From positions 930,001 to 994,000 of the forward strand of contig NZ_SACN01000001.1 of assembly GCF_004005865.1 (NCBI RefSeq): a stretch of 64,000 nt of DNA, in the 5' to 3' direction. A program made the position numbers and the translations under genes. The stretch is from Sphingomonas crocodyli. GTDB taxonomy: Bacteria > Pseudomonadota > Alphaproteobacteria > Sphingomonadales > Sphingomonadaceae. This document shows, one piece after another, positions 43,625-53,519 of the stretch (the stretch's first letter is position 1; every line of letters begins with the position of its first letter). Under the pieces are notes generated by a model. It saw only the letters and a list, made by a program, of their open reading frames with translations. It ran no database searches and was not told the origin of the DNA.

Positions 43625-43745
43625 GCCCCGTTCCGGCCAAAGCGGGCAGAACAGGTTCGAAGAAGAAGCCGGTGCAAATCCGGCGCGGTCGCGCCACTGT
43701 TATCGTCAGCCTTCGCAAGCTGTCGAGAGCCAGACCTTCGAGAAC
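43625..43745 (+). promoter_or_regulatory. Cobalamin riboswitch (cbtBA leader)
   Basis: The core is easily seen on the plus strand: GAAGCCGGTGCAAATCCGGC (about 43665-43684), then GCGGTCGCGCCACTGT (to 43700) and a short B12 box, GAGAGCCAGACCTTCG (43725-43740). It precedes cbtB by about 45 nt, with GAAGGAGA as ribosome site, so control may be at translation. The form is shorter than the aptamer before the receptor. Known cbtAB genes in alphaproteobacteria are often controlled this way. Confidence 0.8.
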
Positions 43746-43786
43746 CATCTTGTTCGCGGGACGCGCAATCCCGAAGGAGACCGACG

Positions 43787-44014
43787 ATGGCCGCTGCTGC
43801 TGTGTTCGCTGATGACGTTTTCATTCCGCTGTCGGACAGCGGCGCGATCCCGCTGCGCGATATCGTGCCCTGGGCGATCTTCGGTCTGCTCCTCGCGATG
43901 ATCGCGCTCTATTTCGTCAGCACCGAACAGGGCGCCTACGCCTTCTTCGACGGCATGTACGTGCACGAATTCGTCCACGACGGGCGCCACCTTCTCGGCT
44001 TCCCCTGCCACTAA
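43787..44014 (+). CDS. cbtB: CbtB, small cobalt-transport membrane subunit
   Basis: A 75-aa protein with one membrane helix (IVPWAIFGLLLAMIALYFV, residues about 26-44). The C-terminus is rich in His (YVHEFVHDGRHLLGFPCH), typical of CbtB and able to bind cobalt outside the membrane. It is directly under the riboswitch and 13 nt before cbtA. The length is normal for the family. Confidence 0.9.
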   Translation: MAAAAVFADDVFIPLSDSGAIPLRDIVPWAIFGLLLAMIALYFVSTEQGAYAFFDGMYVHEFVHDGRHLLGFPCH

Positions 44015-44027
44015 GGCAGGCTATCCG

Positions 44028-44780
44028 ATGACTCGGGATCTTTTGATCCGCGGCATGATCGCGGGGATCGTCGCTGCGTTCATCGTGACGTTGTTCGCGC
44101 GCCTGGTCGCAGAACCGCAGGTCGATCTGGCGATCGCGTTCGAAGCCTCGCACGATCAGGCCGCGCACAGCCATGCCGGCCATGCGATGGCGATGCCCGC
44201 CGACCCCGAACCCGAGCTGGTGAGCCGCGATACCCAGAAGGGCATCGGCCTGCTGACCGCGACTGCGCTCTATGGCGCGGCGGTGGGCGGCATTTTCTCG
44301 CTCGTCTTCGCGGTGATCTATGGGCGCATCAGCACGCTCGGGCCGCGATCCTTGTCGCTGCTGATGGCGATCGGCGCGTTCATCGCGATCGCGCTGGTGC
44401 CGGCGATCAAATATCCCGCGACGCCCCCAGCGGTGGGGCAGCATGAGACGGTGGTGTTCCGCACGCTGACCTATTTCGCGATGATCGCGCTCTCGGTCGT
44501 CGCGATGGTGGTCGCGATCAAGGTCGGCCGCGCCTTCGCGAACAAGGCCGGCGCCTTCAACGCGATGCTGATCGCGGCCGGCGCTTATGTGGCGATCATC
44601 ATCGCGGTGCAGTTCGCCCTGCCGGCGATCAATGAAGTGCCCGCCGACTTCCCCGCCGTCGTCCTGTGGCGCTTCCGCATCGCCTCGCTTGGTGTCCAGG
44701 CGACCTTGTGGGTGGTGATCGGGATCGGCTTCGGTGCGATGGCCGATCGCGTGCTGCGGAGGCAGGCGGAGCGCCGCTGA
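44028..44780 (+). CDS. cbtA: CbtA, cobalt-transport membrane protein
   Basis: A 250-aa membrane protein of the CbtA family with about six helices: MIAGIVAAFIVTLFARLVA (10-28), then a His-rich periplasmic loop (HDQAAHSHAGHAMAM, about 43-57), LLTATALYGAAVGGIFSLVFAVIYG and more. In known genomes CbtA and CbtB form a secondary cobalt uptake system regulated by B12. It follows cbtB by 13 nt. The predicted role is cobalt entry when cobalamin is scarce. Confidence 0.9.
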   Translation: MTRDLLIRGMIAGIVAAFIVTLFARLVAEPQVDLAIAFEASHDQAAHSHAGHAMAMPADPEPELVSRDTQKGIGLLTATALYGAAVGGIFSLVFAVIYGRISTLGPRSLSLLMAIGAFIAIALVPAIKYPATPPAVGQHETVVFRTLTYFAMIALSVVAMVVAIKVGRAFANKAGAFNAMLIAAGAYVAIIIAVQFALPAINEVPADFPAVVLWRFRIASLGVQATLWVVIGIGFGAMADRVLRRQAERR

Positions 44781-44927
44781 ACCGGCGTCCCGAAAGCGGG
44801 CTTTCTGTCGTTCAGGAGAACTGACGCGCGGCATCGCGCGGCGCGAGCGTGCGCCTGCAGCATGCTGCAATCGCAGATTGACACATTTCTCATGTAGAAT
44901 AATTGTTTCCTAAAGGGGAGTGATGTG

Positions 44928-47900
44928 ATGCGCCGCAATATTCAGACATCGTTGTTGGCTTCCGTGGCGCTGGTCGGGGTGGGCGCTGCTCATGCCCAGC
45001 CCGCCAATCTGCCGCCCCCCGGCGGCGCGATATCCTTTCCGATCGAGGTGCATCAGGGAACGTCGATGTCGGTATCGACTTCGCCTGATGGAAAGTGGCT
45101 GGCGATCGATCTGCAAGGCAGCTTGTGGATCGTGCCGGCCAAGGGCGGCAGGGCCAAGCGGATCACCGATTATTTCAATGATGCGCGTCAGCCGGTCTGG
45201 TCTCCGGACGGCAAGTCGATCGCCTTCTTCGCCTATCGCGACGGCACCTATGATCTCTTCACGATCAAGCCCGATGGTTCGGACATGCGCCACCTTACCG
45301 AAGGCGTGGCCGACGATCGCGAGCCGATGTGGTCGCCCGACGGGACGATGCTGGCTTTCTCTTCCGACCGCGCCGGCAGGGGATCGGCGGGCTATAATAT
45401 CTGGACGATCGACCTTGCCAGCGGCGCGCTGACCCAGCTGACCGCCGACGACTATGAGGATCGCATGCCATCCTGGTCGCCGGACGGGAAGGAGATCGCT
45501 TATTCGAGCACGCGCGGCACGGCGATGAGCCTCTATGCCGTGCCTGCGACCGGCGGCGCGGCGCGCGTGCTGAAGGAAGGGAGCGCACGCTACGACGCGC
45601 CGACATGGACGCCCGACGGCAAGCTTGCCTATGTCGCGAACGACGCGAAGGGCAGCCGGCTGGAGATTGACGGCGCCGCCGTTTCGGGCAGCGAGAATGT
45701 CTTCCCGTTCAAGATATCGCGGGCAAAGGCCGGCCGCGACTTCGTCTATGTGTCCGACGGGCAGATCCGCCGTCGCACCGGCGGCAAGGTTGCGACCGTG
45801 CCGTTCGCCGCGACACTCGACGTCACCCGCGCCAGCTATCCCCGCGCCAAGCGCGACTGGGATTCGACCAGCCCGCGCAAGGCGCTCGGCATTCTGAAAC
45901 CCACGCTGTCGCCCGACGGCAAGACGATCGCATTCGTCGCGCTGGGCGACCTTTGGACGGTGCCCGTCACCGGCGGCGCGCCGACCAACCTGACCAATGA
46001 TCATGCGATGGACGCCGATCCCTCCTGGTCGCCCGATGGCAAGCAGATCGCTTATAGTTCGGACAAGGGCGGTGGGCTGCCCCAACTCTGGGTGCGCGAC
46101 GTGCGGACCGGTGCTGCGAAGCAACTGACCGATATCGCGACCCAGCCTCTGGGCGCCGCATGGTCGCCCGATGGCAAGCAGATCGCCTTCATCGACGTCG
46201 ACGGGCGCTGGGGCGTCGCTGGGCTCGCGCTGGTCGATGTCGACGGCGGCAAGATCACCCGCTTGCAGGGATCGCTGCCGCAGCCGGGCGAGCCGAGCTG
46301 GTCGGCCGATGGCAAGTCGGTCGCGATCAGCCTGTCCAAACTTTATTCCAAGAGCTTCCGCGAGGGCACCAATCAGGTCTTCGTCGTGCCCACCGACGGC
46401 AAGAGCGCGCCGCGCTGGTATGTGCCCGATCCCGATCAGTCGATCGACACGCGCGGTGGCGGCGGCCCCGCCTGGTCGCCCGACGGGACCAAGATGGCCG
46501 CGGTCTATGAAGGCGTGCTGCGCGTCTGGCCGGTGACGGCGGACGGCGCGCCCGCCGGGCCGCCGCGCAGCGTGAACAGCGAGATGTCGCATTACCCGAC
46601 ATGGGGCGGGGATTCGCGCACGATCCTCTATCAGAACGAGGACAAGCTGAAGCTGGTCGATCTGGAGACGGGCGCGATCCGTCAGGTGCCGCTCGACCTC
46701 AGCTATACGCTCGCCAAGCCGACAGGGCGGACGATCATCCATGTTTCGGCGCTGGTGGACTCGGTCCACGACATTACGCAGCGCGACAAGGATATCGTGA
46801 TCGACGGCAACCGCATCGTCGAGATACGCGACCATGATCCGGCGGAGCATGCGGGCGCCAAGGTGATCGACGGAACGGGCCTCACCGCCATTCCCGGCCT
46901 GATTGAGCATCATTCGCATGCGCAGAAGGATTTCGGCGCGGCGGGCAACCGGGCGTGGCTGGCTTACGGCATCACCACGGTCCGCGATCCGGGCAGCCAA
47001 TGGTATGACGGGATCGAAAATCGCGAGGCGGCCGAGGCTGGCGTGCGTATCGGCCCGCGCATCTATTCGGGCGGGCCGCTGCTGGAATGGAACCGCACCT
47101 TCTACAAGATGGGCGTCGCGATATCGGGCTATGCGCATCTCGATCGCGCGCTGGGTGCGGTCAGCGCGCTCAAATATGACATGATCAAAAGCTATGTGCG
47201 GATGACCGATTTCGGCCAGCGGCGCATCGTCGAGGCGGCGCATGCGATGGGCGTGCCGGTGTCGGGCCACGAAATCTATCCGGCGGCTTATTCGGGCGTC
47301 GACGCCACCGAACATACCGGCGCGACCAGCCGCCGCGGCTATTCGCCCAAGCAGGCGCCGCAGGGCCGCGCTTATGAGGATGTGATCCAGCTGTTCGGCA
47401 AGAGCGGGCGGACCTTCACGCCCACGATGTTCGGATCGTGGGGGCCGTATCTGGCGAAGCATCCGGACTATCGCGACGATCCGCGCGTGAAGCTCTATCC
47501 CGAATGGGCTCAGGAAACGATCGTCGGCAAGGACAATATGGCCGCGATGCTCGCGCCGACCTATGCTGGGTCGCTCAAGATGATCAAGGACGCCTATGAT
47601 GCCGGCGCGCTGGTGACGGCGGGCACCGACACTTTGATGGCGCCCAATCTCCATTCGGAAATCTATTCCTATGTCGTCGCGGGGCTGACCCCTTTTCAGG
47701 CGCTGCAGACCGTCACGGTCAATTCGGCGAAGAGCCTGAACCTGGACGCCGGCACGCTGGAGCCGGGCAAGCTGGCCGACATCGTCCTGGTCCAGGGCGA
47801 TCCGCGCGCCGACATTTCGGCGACCTACAATGTGAAGAAGGTGGTGCTGAACGGCGTCGCCTATGACGAGGCCGACCTGCTCAAAGCGCCGAACGACTGA
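44928..47900 (+). CDS. Exported TolB-like beta-propeller fused to an amidohydrolase
   Basis: A 990-aa protein with a Sec signal (SLLASVALVGVGAAHA). The first half (about 40-590) has many WSPDGKxIAF-type repeats, a TolB/DPP-like beta-propeller. The second half is an imidazolonepropionase-like amidohydrolase: IPGLIEHHSHAQK (metal His at about 661 and 663), GHEIYPAAYSGVDATEHTG (later His) and TAGTDTLM (the Asp). Such proteins cleave amide bonds of peptides or cyclic compounds outside the cytoplasm. ATG 44928 has AGGGGAG seven bases before it. It is convergent with the TonB receptor that follows, separated by a two-way terminator. Confidence 0.85.
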   Translation: MRRNIQTSLLASVALVGVGAAHAQPANLPPPGGAISFPIEVHQGTSMSVSTSPDGKWLAIDLQGSLWIVPAKGGRAKRITDYFNDARQPVWSPDGKSIAFFAYRDGTYDLFTIKPDGSDMRHLTEGVADDREPMWSPDGTMLAFSSDRAGRGSAGYNIWTIDLASGALTQLTADDYEDRMPSWSPDGKEIAYSSTRGTAMSLYAVPATGGAARVLKEGSARYDAPTWTPDGKLAYVANDAKGSRLEIDGAAVSGSENVFPFKISRAKAGRDFVYVSDGQIRRRTGGKVATVPFAATLDVTRASYPRAKRDWDSTSPRKALGILKPTLSPDGKTIAFVALGDLWTVPVTGGAPTNLTNDHAMDADPSWSPDGKQIAYSSDKGGGLPQLWVRDVRTGAAKQLTDIATQPLGAAWSPDGKQIAFIDVDGRWGVAGLALVDVDGGKITRLQGSLPQPGEPSWSADGKSVAISLSKLYSKSFREGTNQVFVVPTDGKSAPRWYVPDPDQSIDTRGGGGPAWSPDGTKMAAVYEGVLRVWPVTADGAPAGPPRSVNSEMSHYPTWGGDSRTILYQNEDKLKLVDLETGAIRQVPLDLSYTLAKPTGRTIIHVSALVDSVHDITQRDKDIVIDGNRIVEIRDHDPAEHAGAKVIDGTGLTAIPGLIEHHSHAQKDFGAAGNRAWLAYGITTVRDPGSQWYDGIENREAAEAGVRIGPRIYSGGPLLEWNRTFYKMGVAISGYAHLDRALGAVSALKYDMIKSYVRMTDFGQRRIVEAAHAMGVPVSGHEIYPAAYSGVDATEHTGATSRRGYSPKQAPQGRAYEDVIQLFGKSGRTFTPTMFGSWGPYLAKHPDYRDDPRVKLYPEWAQETIVGKDNMAAMLAPTYAGSLKMIKDAYDAGALVTAGTDTLMAPNLHSEIYSYVVAGLTPFQALQTVTVNSAKSLNLDAGTLEPGKLADIVLVQGDPRADISATYNVKKVVLNGVAYDEADLLKAPND

Positions 47901-47914
47901 TCAACTGCCCGATT

Positions 47915-47955
47915 AAAAAGGAGCGGCCCCGGATGGTGATCCGGGGCCGCTTTTC
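47915..47955. terminator. Bidirectional rho-independent terminator
   Basis: AGCGGCCCCGGAT (47922-47934), loop GGTG, ATCCGGGGCCGCT (47939-47951) form a perfect 13-bp stem. A run of A precedes it and TTTT follows, so it works for both converging genes. Confidence 0.88.
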
Positions 47956-47963
47956 GTTGGGTC

Positions 47964-50900
47964 TTACCAGAAGGTCTTCCTGACGCTCGCATACCAGTAG
48001 CGCGCGGTCGGCGAGTAGAGGTTCGACAGATAGCCTGCCGAGGAGAAAGGCGGGTTTTTGTCGAAGATGTTGCGGGCGCCGATCTGGATCGCGGTGCCCT
48101 TCAGCCAGCGGCTGCTTTCTTCGTCGAACGTGTACTGGGCGAAGAGGTTGACCGTGGTCTGTCCCTTCACCGGGAAAGGCGTCGCCGTGGAATCGAGCAC
48201 CGCGCTTTCATAGACATCGTCGATATATTGCGTGAACGCGCCGATCGCGACCGGGCCCGAGGACCAGTTGGCCGTGGCCGAAATACGCCATTTGGGCTGG
48301 CCATCGCGACCCACCACGTCGCCGCCGCCGATCAGCGGCACGCCGCCGTTGATCGTGCCGGCCGCCTTGGCATCGATCACCTGCTGCACCCCGGCCGGCA
48401 CGCCGACGAAATAGGAGATCAGCTTCGATGCGTTCACGTTCAGCGAGAAGTTGCCGAGTGGCGTGTTGCGGATCCGATAGTCGAACTGGAAATCGATGCC
48501 CTGCACGGTAACGGGCAGAAGGTTTTCGAAATTGGCGGTGACGAACAGAAGCTGCCCCACCGGCGCGAGGCCCGTGCCGGCGACCGCCGCGATATCGTCC
48601 GCCGTCGGCGCCATGCGGACGACATTCGGATTGGTGCTGCCCTGAACACGCAGCAGATAATCGAGGTTCAGGCCGTTCTGATAGTCGAGCAGGCCGATCA
48701 CATTGGTCTGCTTGATCCGCCACCGATCGACGGTGAAGGTGGCGTGGCCCCAGCCTTCCGGCAGCGGCGGTTCGATCACGCCGCCGAAGCTCCAGCTGGT
48801 CGAGCTTTCAGGCTTCAGGTTGCGGTTGCCGCCCGACCGACGCAGCACCGAGATGCTGCGGTTGCACTGCGAGAAGTTGGTGATGCGGCGCGCGCGCAGA
48901 TCGGCTTCGCACAGGACATAGTCGACGCCGGTGTTCACGCGATCGAGCGTTGAGGTGTTGATCACCTCCAGGTTCGGCGCGCGGAAGCCCTTGCTGTAGG
49001 AACCGCGGGCCTTGATCCCCTTCAGGATCTCCCACGAACCCGCGAACTTGGGCTTCGCGACATCGCCGACGTCGCTATAATCTTCGTATCGGCCAGCCAC
49101 CTGGAAATCGAGCGCACGGATGCCGAAGATGCCGTCGTCGGGATTGACCAGACCGATCGCCAGTTCGGCATAGGCCGACTTGACGGTGCGCTTGCCGCGG
49201 ACGTCGGGGCTGGGGCTCGCGCCGCCCAGATCGGATCCGTAGAAGATGCCGGTGACGGAGTCGGTGTACGTGGTGTCCACCCCGGCAATACCGCCCTGGA
49301 AGGTCGACCGATCGTCGCGATAGGTTTCGCGGCGGATCTCGACGCCGGCGGCGACGCCGATCTTGTTGTCGCCCCACAGCTCCAGCAGGTTCGGGGTCGA
49401 AACCTTGAAGTCCGCCAGCGCCAGCGAGGTGCGCGTGCGGCGGGTCGCCTCGATCCGGAAGCTGTCGATCGTCGCCTGGTTGTTGCGCGTGCAATCCCCG
49501 ATCGACGGCGTGTCGACGCAGCCGCCGTTGAACGGATTATAGGCGTCGGATGTGGTGCGGTTGATCGCCGCCTGCAGCCGGGTGTTCGAGAAGTTGACCT
49601 GTTTGTCGGCCGCCGTCGCCCAGGTGTAGAGACCGGCGGTCTCCCAGTTCCAGTTGCCGATGTCGCCCTTCAGCCCGCCCAGGAAGCGATATTGATAGTT
49701 GGTGACGACCACCGGGCGCGAACCCAGATCGACATAGGACAGGGTGCTGATCGTGATCGGCAGGCCGGTCGCCGGAACGCCGGTGAGGCCGGGCAGGCGG
49801 TTGGGCGATCCGACCGGGCCGAACGGGTTCCAATAGGCGTTGGCCGCCATCGTGATCGGGATGTTCGCAAGGCTGGCGGAGGCGCCGACCACAGCGTGCG
49901 TTTCGCCGCGATAGAAGCCAGCCTCACCGAAGAAGTCGAGATGGTCGGTCAGCTCGTAATTCAGGAAGCTGAACGCGTTGATGCGGCTCACCGACGGCTG
50001 CTGCGTCAGATCGGGGAAGGTGCCCGGCGAGTTGTAGCGCAGGTTGACGTCTGGCGGATTGGCCGCAGGCGTCGTCATTTCGGTGGTGCCCACGCCGTCG
50101 TCATAGCAGACGCCCGGAGTACCGGTCGGCGCGACGCAGCCCGCATTGCCGTTCGGCTGGACATGGAACTGGCGCGACGCGTTGGTGAGATTCCGGCCCA
50201 TATAGGAGATGATGCCCGATCCCTGCGCGCGGAACGTTCCCCACGGTGTCGTCGTGCTGGTGCCGTTGAACGCCGCCACATTGGCGTAGGGCGTGCCGGC
50301 GACATAGGGCCGGCGATCGGGATTGGCGGTGTACGGATTATCGCTGACCAGCAGCTTGGTCTTGCGCGCATAGCCGACGAACAGCGAGACGTTGCCGCGG
50401 CTTTCGTTGAAGTCGGTGCCGATCAGCCCGTTGACGTTGAGCTCCTTGACGTTCGTGCCCTCGGCAAAGCCATATTGGGCATCCATCTTGAAGCCCTTGT
50501 AGTTCGACTGCAGCACGTTGTTCACGACGCCGGCGACCGCGTCCGATCCGTAGAGCGCGGCGGCGCCGTCACGCAGCACCTCGACGCGCTCGATCCCGCC
50601 GACCGGGATGGCATTGGCGTTGTAGCCGAAGGTCGGAACCCCCGAGTCCACGACGCCGGTGATTGCCTGACTGGTCGGGTGCAGCACGGTGCGGCGGCCG
50701 TTGATCAGGATCAGGGTGTTGCCTTGGCCCAGGCCGCGCAGCGAGATGGTGGAAACGTCGCCGCGCGCGGCGTTTGCGTTGCCGCCGCCCAGAACCTGTT
50801 CGTTGAAGGTGACGCCGCCGAGTTGCGGAACCGATCGGAATAGATCGGCGCCCGATACCGCGGCGACGCCTTCGATCTGTTCGACGCCCACGACGTTGAC

Positions 50901-51116
50901 GGGCAGTGCGCCCGTGATGCGTGCGCCTTTGATCTGCGAACCGACGACGACGATATCCTTGGCATCGAGCGCGTTAGTGCCGGAGGCATCGGCGCTCGGC
51001 TGCGTATCGGCTTGTGCGAGAACGATCGGGGCCGCGGTCTGTGCGGCGGCCATGCCCGATGCGAGCGTGGCCATACTGACGCCTAACAATGCAGCAGTCG
51101 TAACTTTGGCGGTCAT
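47964..51116 (-). CDS. Large TonB-dependent receptor (probable peptide or other polymer uptake)
   Basis: A 1050-aa receptor from ATG 51116, which has GGGAG eight to twelve bases before it; the frame extends to 51224 through a part without coding character. It has a signal peptide (AALLGVSMATLASGMAAA), a TonB box (KDIVVVGSQI), a plug with ISLRGLGQGNTLILINGRR and VEVLRDGAAALYGSDAVAGVVNNVL, and a long barrel ending in ASVRKTFW. Its size class is typical for sphingomonad receptors of peptides or plant compounds. Neighbours on both sides are exported amide hydrolases (amidohydrolase, gamma-glutamyltransferase, M20 peptidase), which points to peptide-like cargo. Confidence 0.9.
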   Translation of the reverse strand: MTAKVTTAALLGVSMATLASGMAAAQTAAPIVLAQADTQPSADASGTNALDAKDIVVVGSQIKGARITGALPVNVVGVEQIEGVAAVSGADLFRSVPQLGGVTFNEQVLGGGNANAARGDVSTISLRGLGQGNTLILINGRRTVLHPTSQAITGVVDSGVPTFGYNANAIPVGGIERVEVLRDGAAALYGSDAVAGVVNNVLQSNYKGFKMDAQYGFAEGTNVKELNVNGLIGTDFNESRGNVSLFVGYARKTKLLVSDNPYTANPDRRPYVAGTPYANVAAFNGTSTTTPWGTFRAQGSGIISYMGRNLTNASRQFHVQPNGNAGCVAPTGTPGVCYDDGVGTTEMTTPAANPPDVNLRYNSPGTFPDLTQQPSVSRINAFSFLNYELTDHLDFFGEAGFYRGETHAVVGASASLANIPITMAANAYWNPFGPVGSPNRLPGLTGVPATGLPITISTLSYVDLGSRPVVVTNYQYRFLGGLKGDIGNWNWETAGLYTWATAADKQVNFSNTRLQAAINRTTSDAYNPFNGGCVDTPSIGDCTRNNQATIDSFRIEATRRTRTSLALADFKVSTPNLLELWGDNKIGVAAGVEIRRETYRDDRSTFQGGIAGVDTTYTDSVTGIFYGSDLGGASPSPDVRGKRTVKSAYAELAIGLVNPDDGIFGIRALDFQVAGRYEDYSDVGDVAKPKFAGSWEILKGIKARGSYSKGFRAPNLEVINTSTLDRVNTGVDYVLCEADLRARRITNFSQCNRSISVLRRSGGNRNLKPESSTSWSFGGVIEPPLPEGWGHATFTVDRWRIKQTNVIGLLDYQNGLNLDYLLRVQGSTNPNVVRMAPTADDIAAVAGTGLAPVGQLLFVTANFENLLPVTVQGIDFQFDYRIRNTPLGNFSLNVNASKLISYFVGVPAGVQQVIDAKAAGTINGGVPLIGGGDVVGRDGQPKWRISATANWSSGPVAIGAFTQYIDDVYESAVLDSTATPFPVKGQTTVNLFAQYTFDEESSRWLKGTAIQIGARNIFDKNPPFSSAGYLSNLYSPTARYWYASVRKTFW

Positions 51117-51637
51117 CAACGCTTCTCCCTGTTGGCAACAATGCTTCCGTCCCCCCGGACGAAAGGCCTGTTCTGCTTTGGGGGTCAGCCGATCGGGTGC
51201 TTGCCTTTTGGCAATGCGACGCACCGGCCGTCCGGGGCGCGCGCGATCATCATTGGCATTGATGATGTGATGGACTCACGCAAGCGGGACCCCCGTCCAG
51301 AGTTCCGGCATCCGATCCTGGGGCGACTGTTCGCGTCGCTTCAGCTGACGCACCCGCAAGGCCTGCACCCAAGCGAATCCGCCGCAGTTTCTACGGTTAC
51401 GAGTGGGCGTCACGTTATCGACAAATTTGTCAGTGCCAAGCACGAAATTGCTTGATGAGATAAAATGTTTCTCCAAAATGAATCTTGAGAGATGGATGTT
51501 TCGCCACGGGAGAGGCTTTTGATCTTTCCTGAGCGAGGTCGCGATCATGGTCGGTACAAGACCGGGGCGTCCGTTCCTGTCAGGGTCGCACATGCGGGCG
51601 GATCGAACGCTGCCCGCGCCAATCAGACGGGGGTGAC
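51117..51637. other. Divergent promoter region with a 12-bp palindrome
   Basis: This 521-nt gap separates the TonB receptor from the divergent gamma-glutamyltransferase gene. No gene is supported; frames inside have no ribosome sites. GACAAATTTGTC (51420-51431) is a perfect 12-bp palindrome near the middle, in a locally A/T-rich stretch (about 51405-51500), and is the best operator candidate. Confidence 0.35.
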
Positions 51638-53506
51638 GTGACCAAGGATCGATCGACCGATTTCGGATTAAGCCGCCGCGACCTCGCCGGTTTGTTGGGC
51701 GGGGTGGCCGTTGCTGCGGCCGCGGGCGCGCCGGCCACCGCGCAGGACAAGCCGGCGATCGAGCCGACCCGGCTCAAGAGCGCAGGCGAGACCCTGCGTC
51801 CGGAAATCGTGGGCGACTTCGGCATCGTCGCCGCAGGCCGCCATTATGCGGTCGCGGCGGGCACGCAGATGCTGGCGGCGGGCGGCAACGCGACCGACGC
51901 GGGCGTCGCTGCGGTCTTTGCCGCCGCCGTCACCGAAATCTCGCACTTCGGCTTCGGCGGGGAAGCGCCGTCGATCATCTACGATGCGAAGACGCAGAAG
52001 GTGTCGGTCATCAACGGGCAGGGCGTCGCGCCGGGCCTCGCCACGCCTGCTTACTTCGCCAAAGCGGGCGTGATCCCCGGCAACGGCCCCAATGGCGGCA
52101 CCATCCCCGCGATGGTCGATGCGATGGCGAGCGCGCTGGCGCTCAACGGCACCAGGACGCTGCACGAGGTGATGGAGTATGCGATCAAGCTCGCCGACGG
52201 CTTCGTGATGTACAATTTCCTGGCCGAGGTGTTCGCGAGCCAGAAGAAGGCGACGTCGAAGTACAAGACCGCCTACGACACCTATTATCCCGACGGCAAA
52301 GTGCCCGTGACCGGGGAAATATTCCGCCAGCCCAATCTGGCCCGCACGATGCGCATCATCGCAGATGCCAGCCGGGCGACCTTCGCGAAGACGAAGAACC
52401 GCAAGGCGGCGATCACGGCCGGGCGCGATGCCTTCTACAAGGGCGATATCGCCCGCCGGATCGGTGCGGCGATGGAGCAGGATGGCGGCCTGATGCGCTA
52501 TGACGATCTCGCCCGCTATCAGGGTAAGATCGAGCCGCCGGTGAGCGGGGATGTGTTCGGCTATACGATCTGCAAGGGCGGGTTCTGGAGCCAGGGGCCG
52601 ACGCTGATCATGGCGCTCCAGATCGCCGAGGCGGCGGGCATCCAGACGATGGAGCCGGGCAGCGCCGATTATCTCCACACGCTGACCGAGGCGATGAAGC
52701 TCGCCTTCGACGATCGGAACGCCTTTTTCGGCGATCCCGATTTCGCGACCGTCCCCGCCAAGGGGCTGCTCTCCAAAGCCTATGCGGCCGAGCGAGCCCG
52801 CCAGATCGGGCCGCGCGCGTCGCTCGAGCATCGCTATGGCGATCCGTGGAAATATGAAGGCCGCGCGCGCACCACACCCGCTTTCACCCCGCACAAGATC
52901 GAAAAGCCCGTCGGCCCGACTGCGGACACCACCGCGATCGAGGTGGTCGACAAGGACGGCAATCTGTTCAGCTGTACGCCCAGTTCAGGCTGGCTGCTGG
53001 GCGGCGCCTATATTGCGGGCGACACCGGCGTGCCGATGAGCAACCGCCTGACCGTGTTCGATCTCGACCCCGAAAGCCCCAATGTACTGGTGCCGTACAA
53101 GCGGCCACGCACCACGCTCTCGCCGTCGATGGTGCTGAAGGACGGCAAGCCCTTCCTAGCGATCGGCACGCCGGGCGGCGATAATCAGGATCAGCAGATC
53201 GCCAATGTGCTCGTCCGCCTGCTCGCCTTCGGCCAGCCGCTCCAGGCGTCGATCGAGGCGCCGCGCATCAACTCCAACCATTTCCACGGCTCGTTCGGCC
53301 GAAAGGAGGATGCGCCCGGCGAACTGGAGATCGAAAGCCGCGTGCCCGATGCCGTCCGCGCCGATCTCACCGCGCGGGGGCACAAGCTGGTCGTACTCGG
53401 GCCGTTCGGTGTCTCGACCGGTATCGTCGCGGCGGGCGTTGCGCCCGGCGGCAATCTGCGGGGCGGCGCCGATGTTCGCCGCGAACGCTACGTCTTCGGC
53501 TGGTAA
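51638..53506 (+). CDS. Gamma-glutamyltransferase family protein, exported by Tat
   Basis: A 622-aa Ntn-hydrolase. It has a Tat signal (LSRRDLAGLLGGVAVAAAAGAPATA), AAGGNATDAGVAAVFAAAV near the start of the mature chain (typical GGT), PNGGTIPAMVDAMASAL, and the self-cleavage site TADTTAIEVVDKDGNLFSCTPS, where the Thr at about 430 should become the N-terminus of the small subunit. The late region RPRTTLSPSMVLKDGKPFLAIGTPGGDNQ is also typical. It cleaves gamma-glutamyl bonds in the periplasm. The start is GTG 51638 after GGGGG. The M20 peptidase follows 13 nt later. Confidence 0.88.
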   Translation: MTKDRSTDFGLSRRDLAGLLGGVAVAAAAGAPATAQDKPAIEPTRLKSAGETLRPEIVGDFGIVAAGRHYAVAAGTQMLAAGGNATDAGVAAVFAAAVTEISHFGFGGEAPSIIYDAKTQKVSVINGQGVAPGLATPAYFAKAGVIPGNGPNGGTIPAMVDAMASALALNGTRTLHEVMEYAIKLADGFVMYNFLAEVFASQKKATSKYKTAYDTYYPDGKVPVTGEIFRQPNLARTMRIIADASRATFAKTKNRKAAITAGRDAFYKGDIARRIGAAMEQDGGLMRYDDLARYQGKIEPPVSGDVFGYTICKGGFWSQGPTLIMALQIAEAAGIQTMEPGSADYLHTLTEAMKLAFDDRNAFFGDPDFATVPAKGLLSKAYAAERARQIGPRASLEHRYGDPWKYEGRARTTPAFTPHKIEKPVGPTADTTAIEVVDKDGNLFSCTPSSGWLLGGAYIAGDTGVPMSNRLTVFDLDPESPNVLVPYKRPRTTLSPSMVLKDGKPFLAIGTPGGDNQDQQIANVLVRLLAFGQPLQASIEAPRINSNHFHGSFGRKEDAPGELEIESRVPDAVRADLTARGHKLVVLGPFGVSTGIVAAGVAPGGNLRGGADVRRERYVFGW

Positions 53507-53519
53507 GGAAGCTTCTTCG

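Noticed and set aside
44910..47654. A 914-codon minus-strand frame opposite the propeller-amidohydrolase
   Set aside because: No motif or start signal, while the plus strand has propeller repeats and metal-binding motifs.
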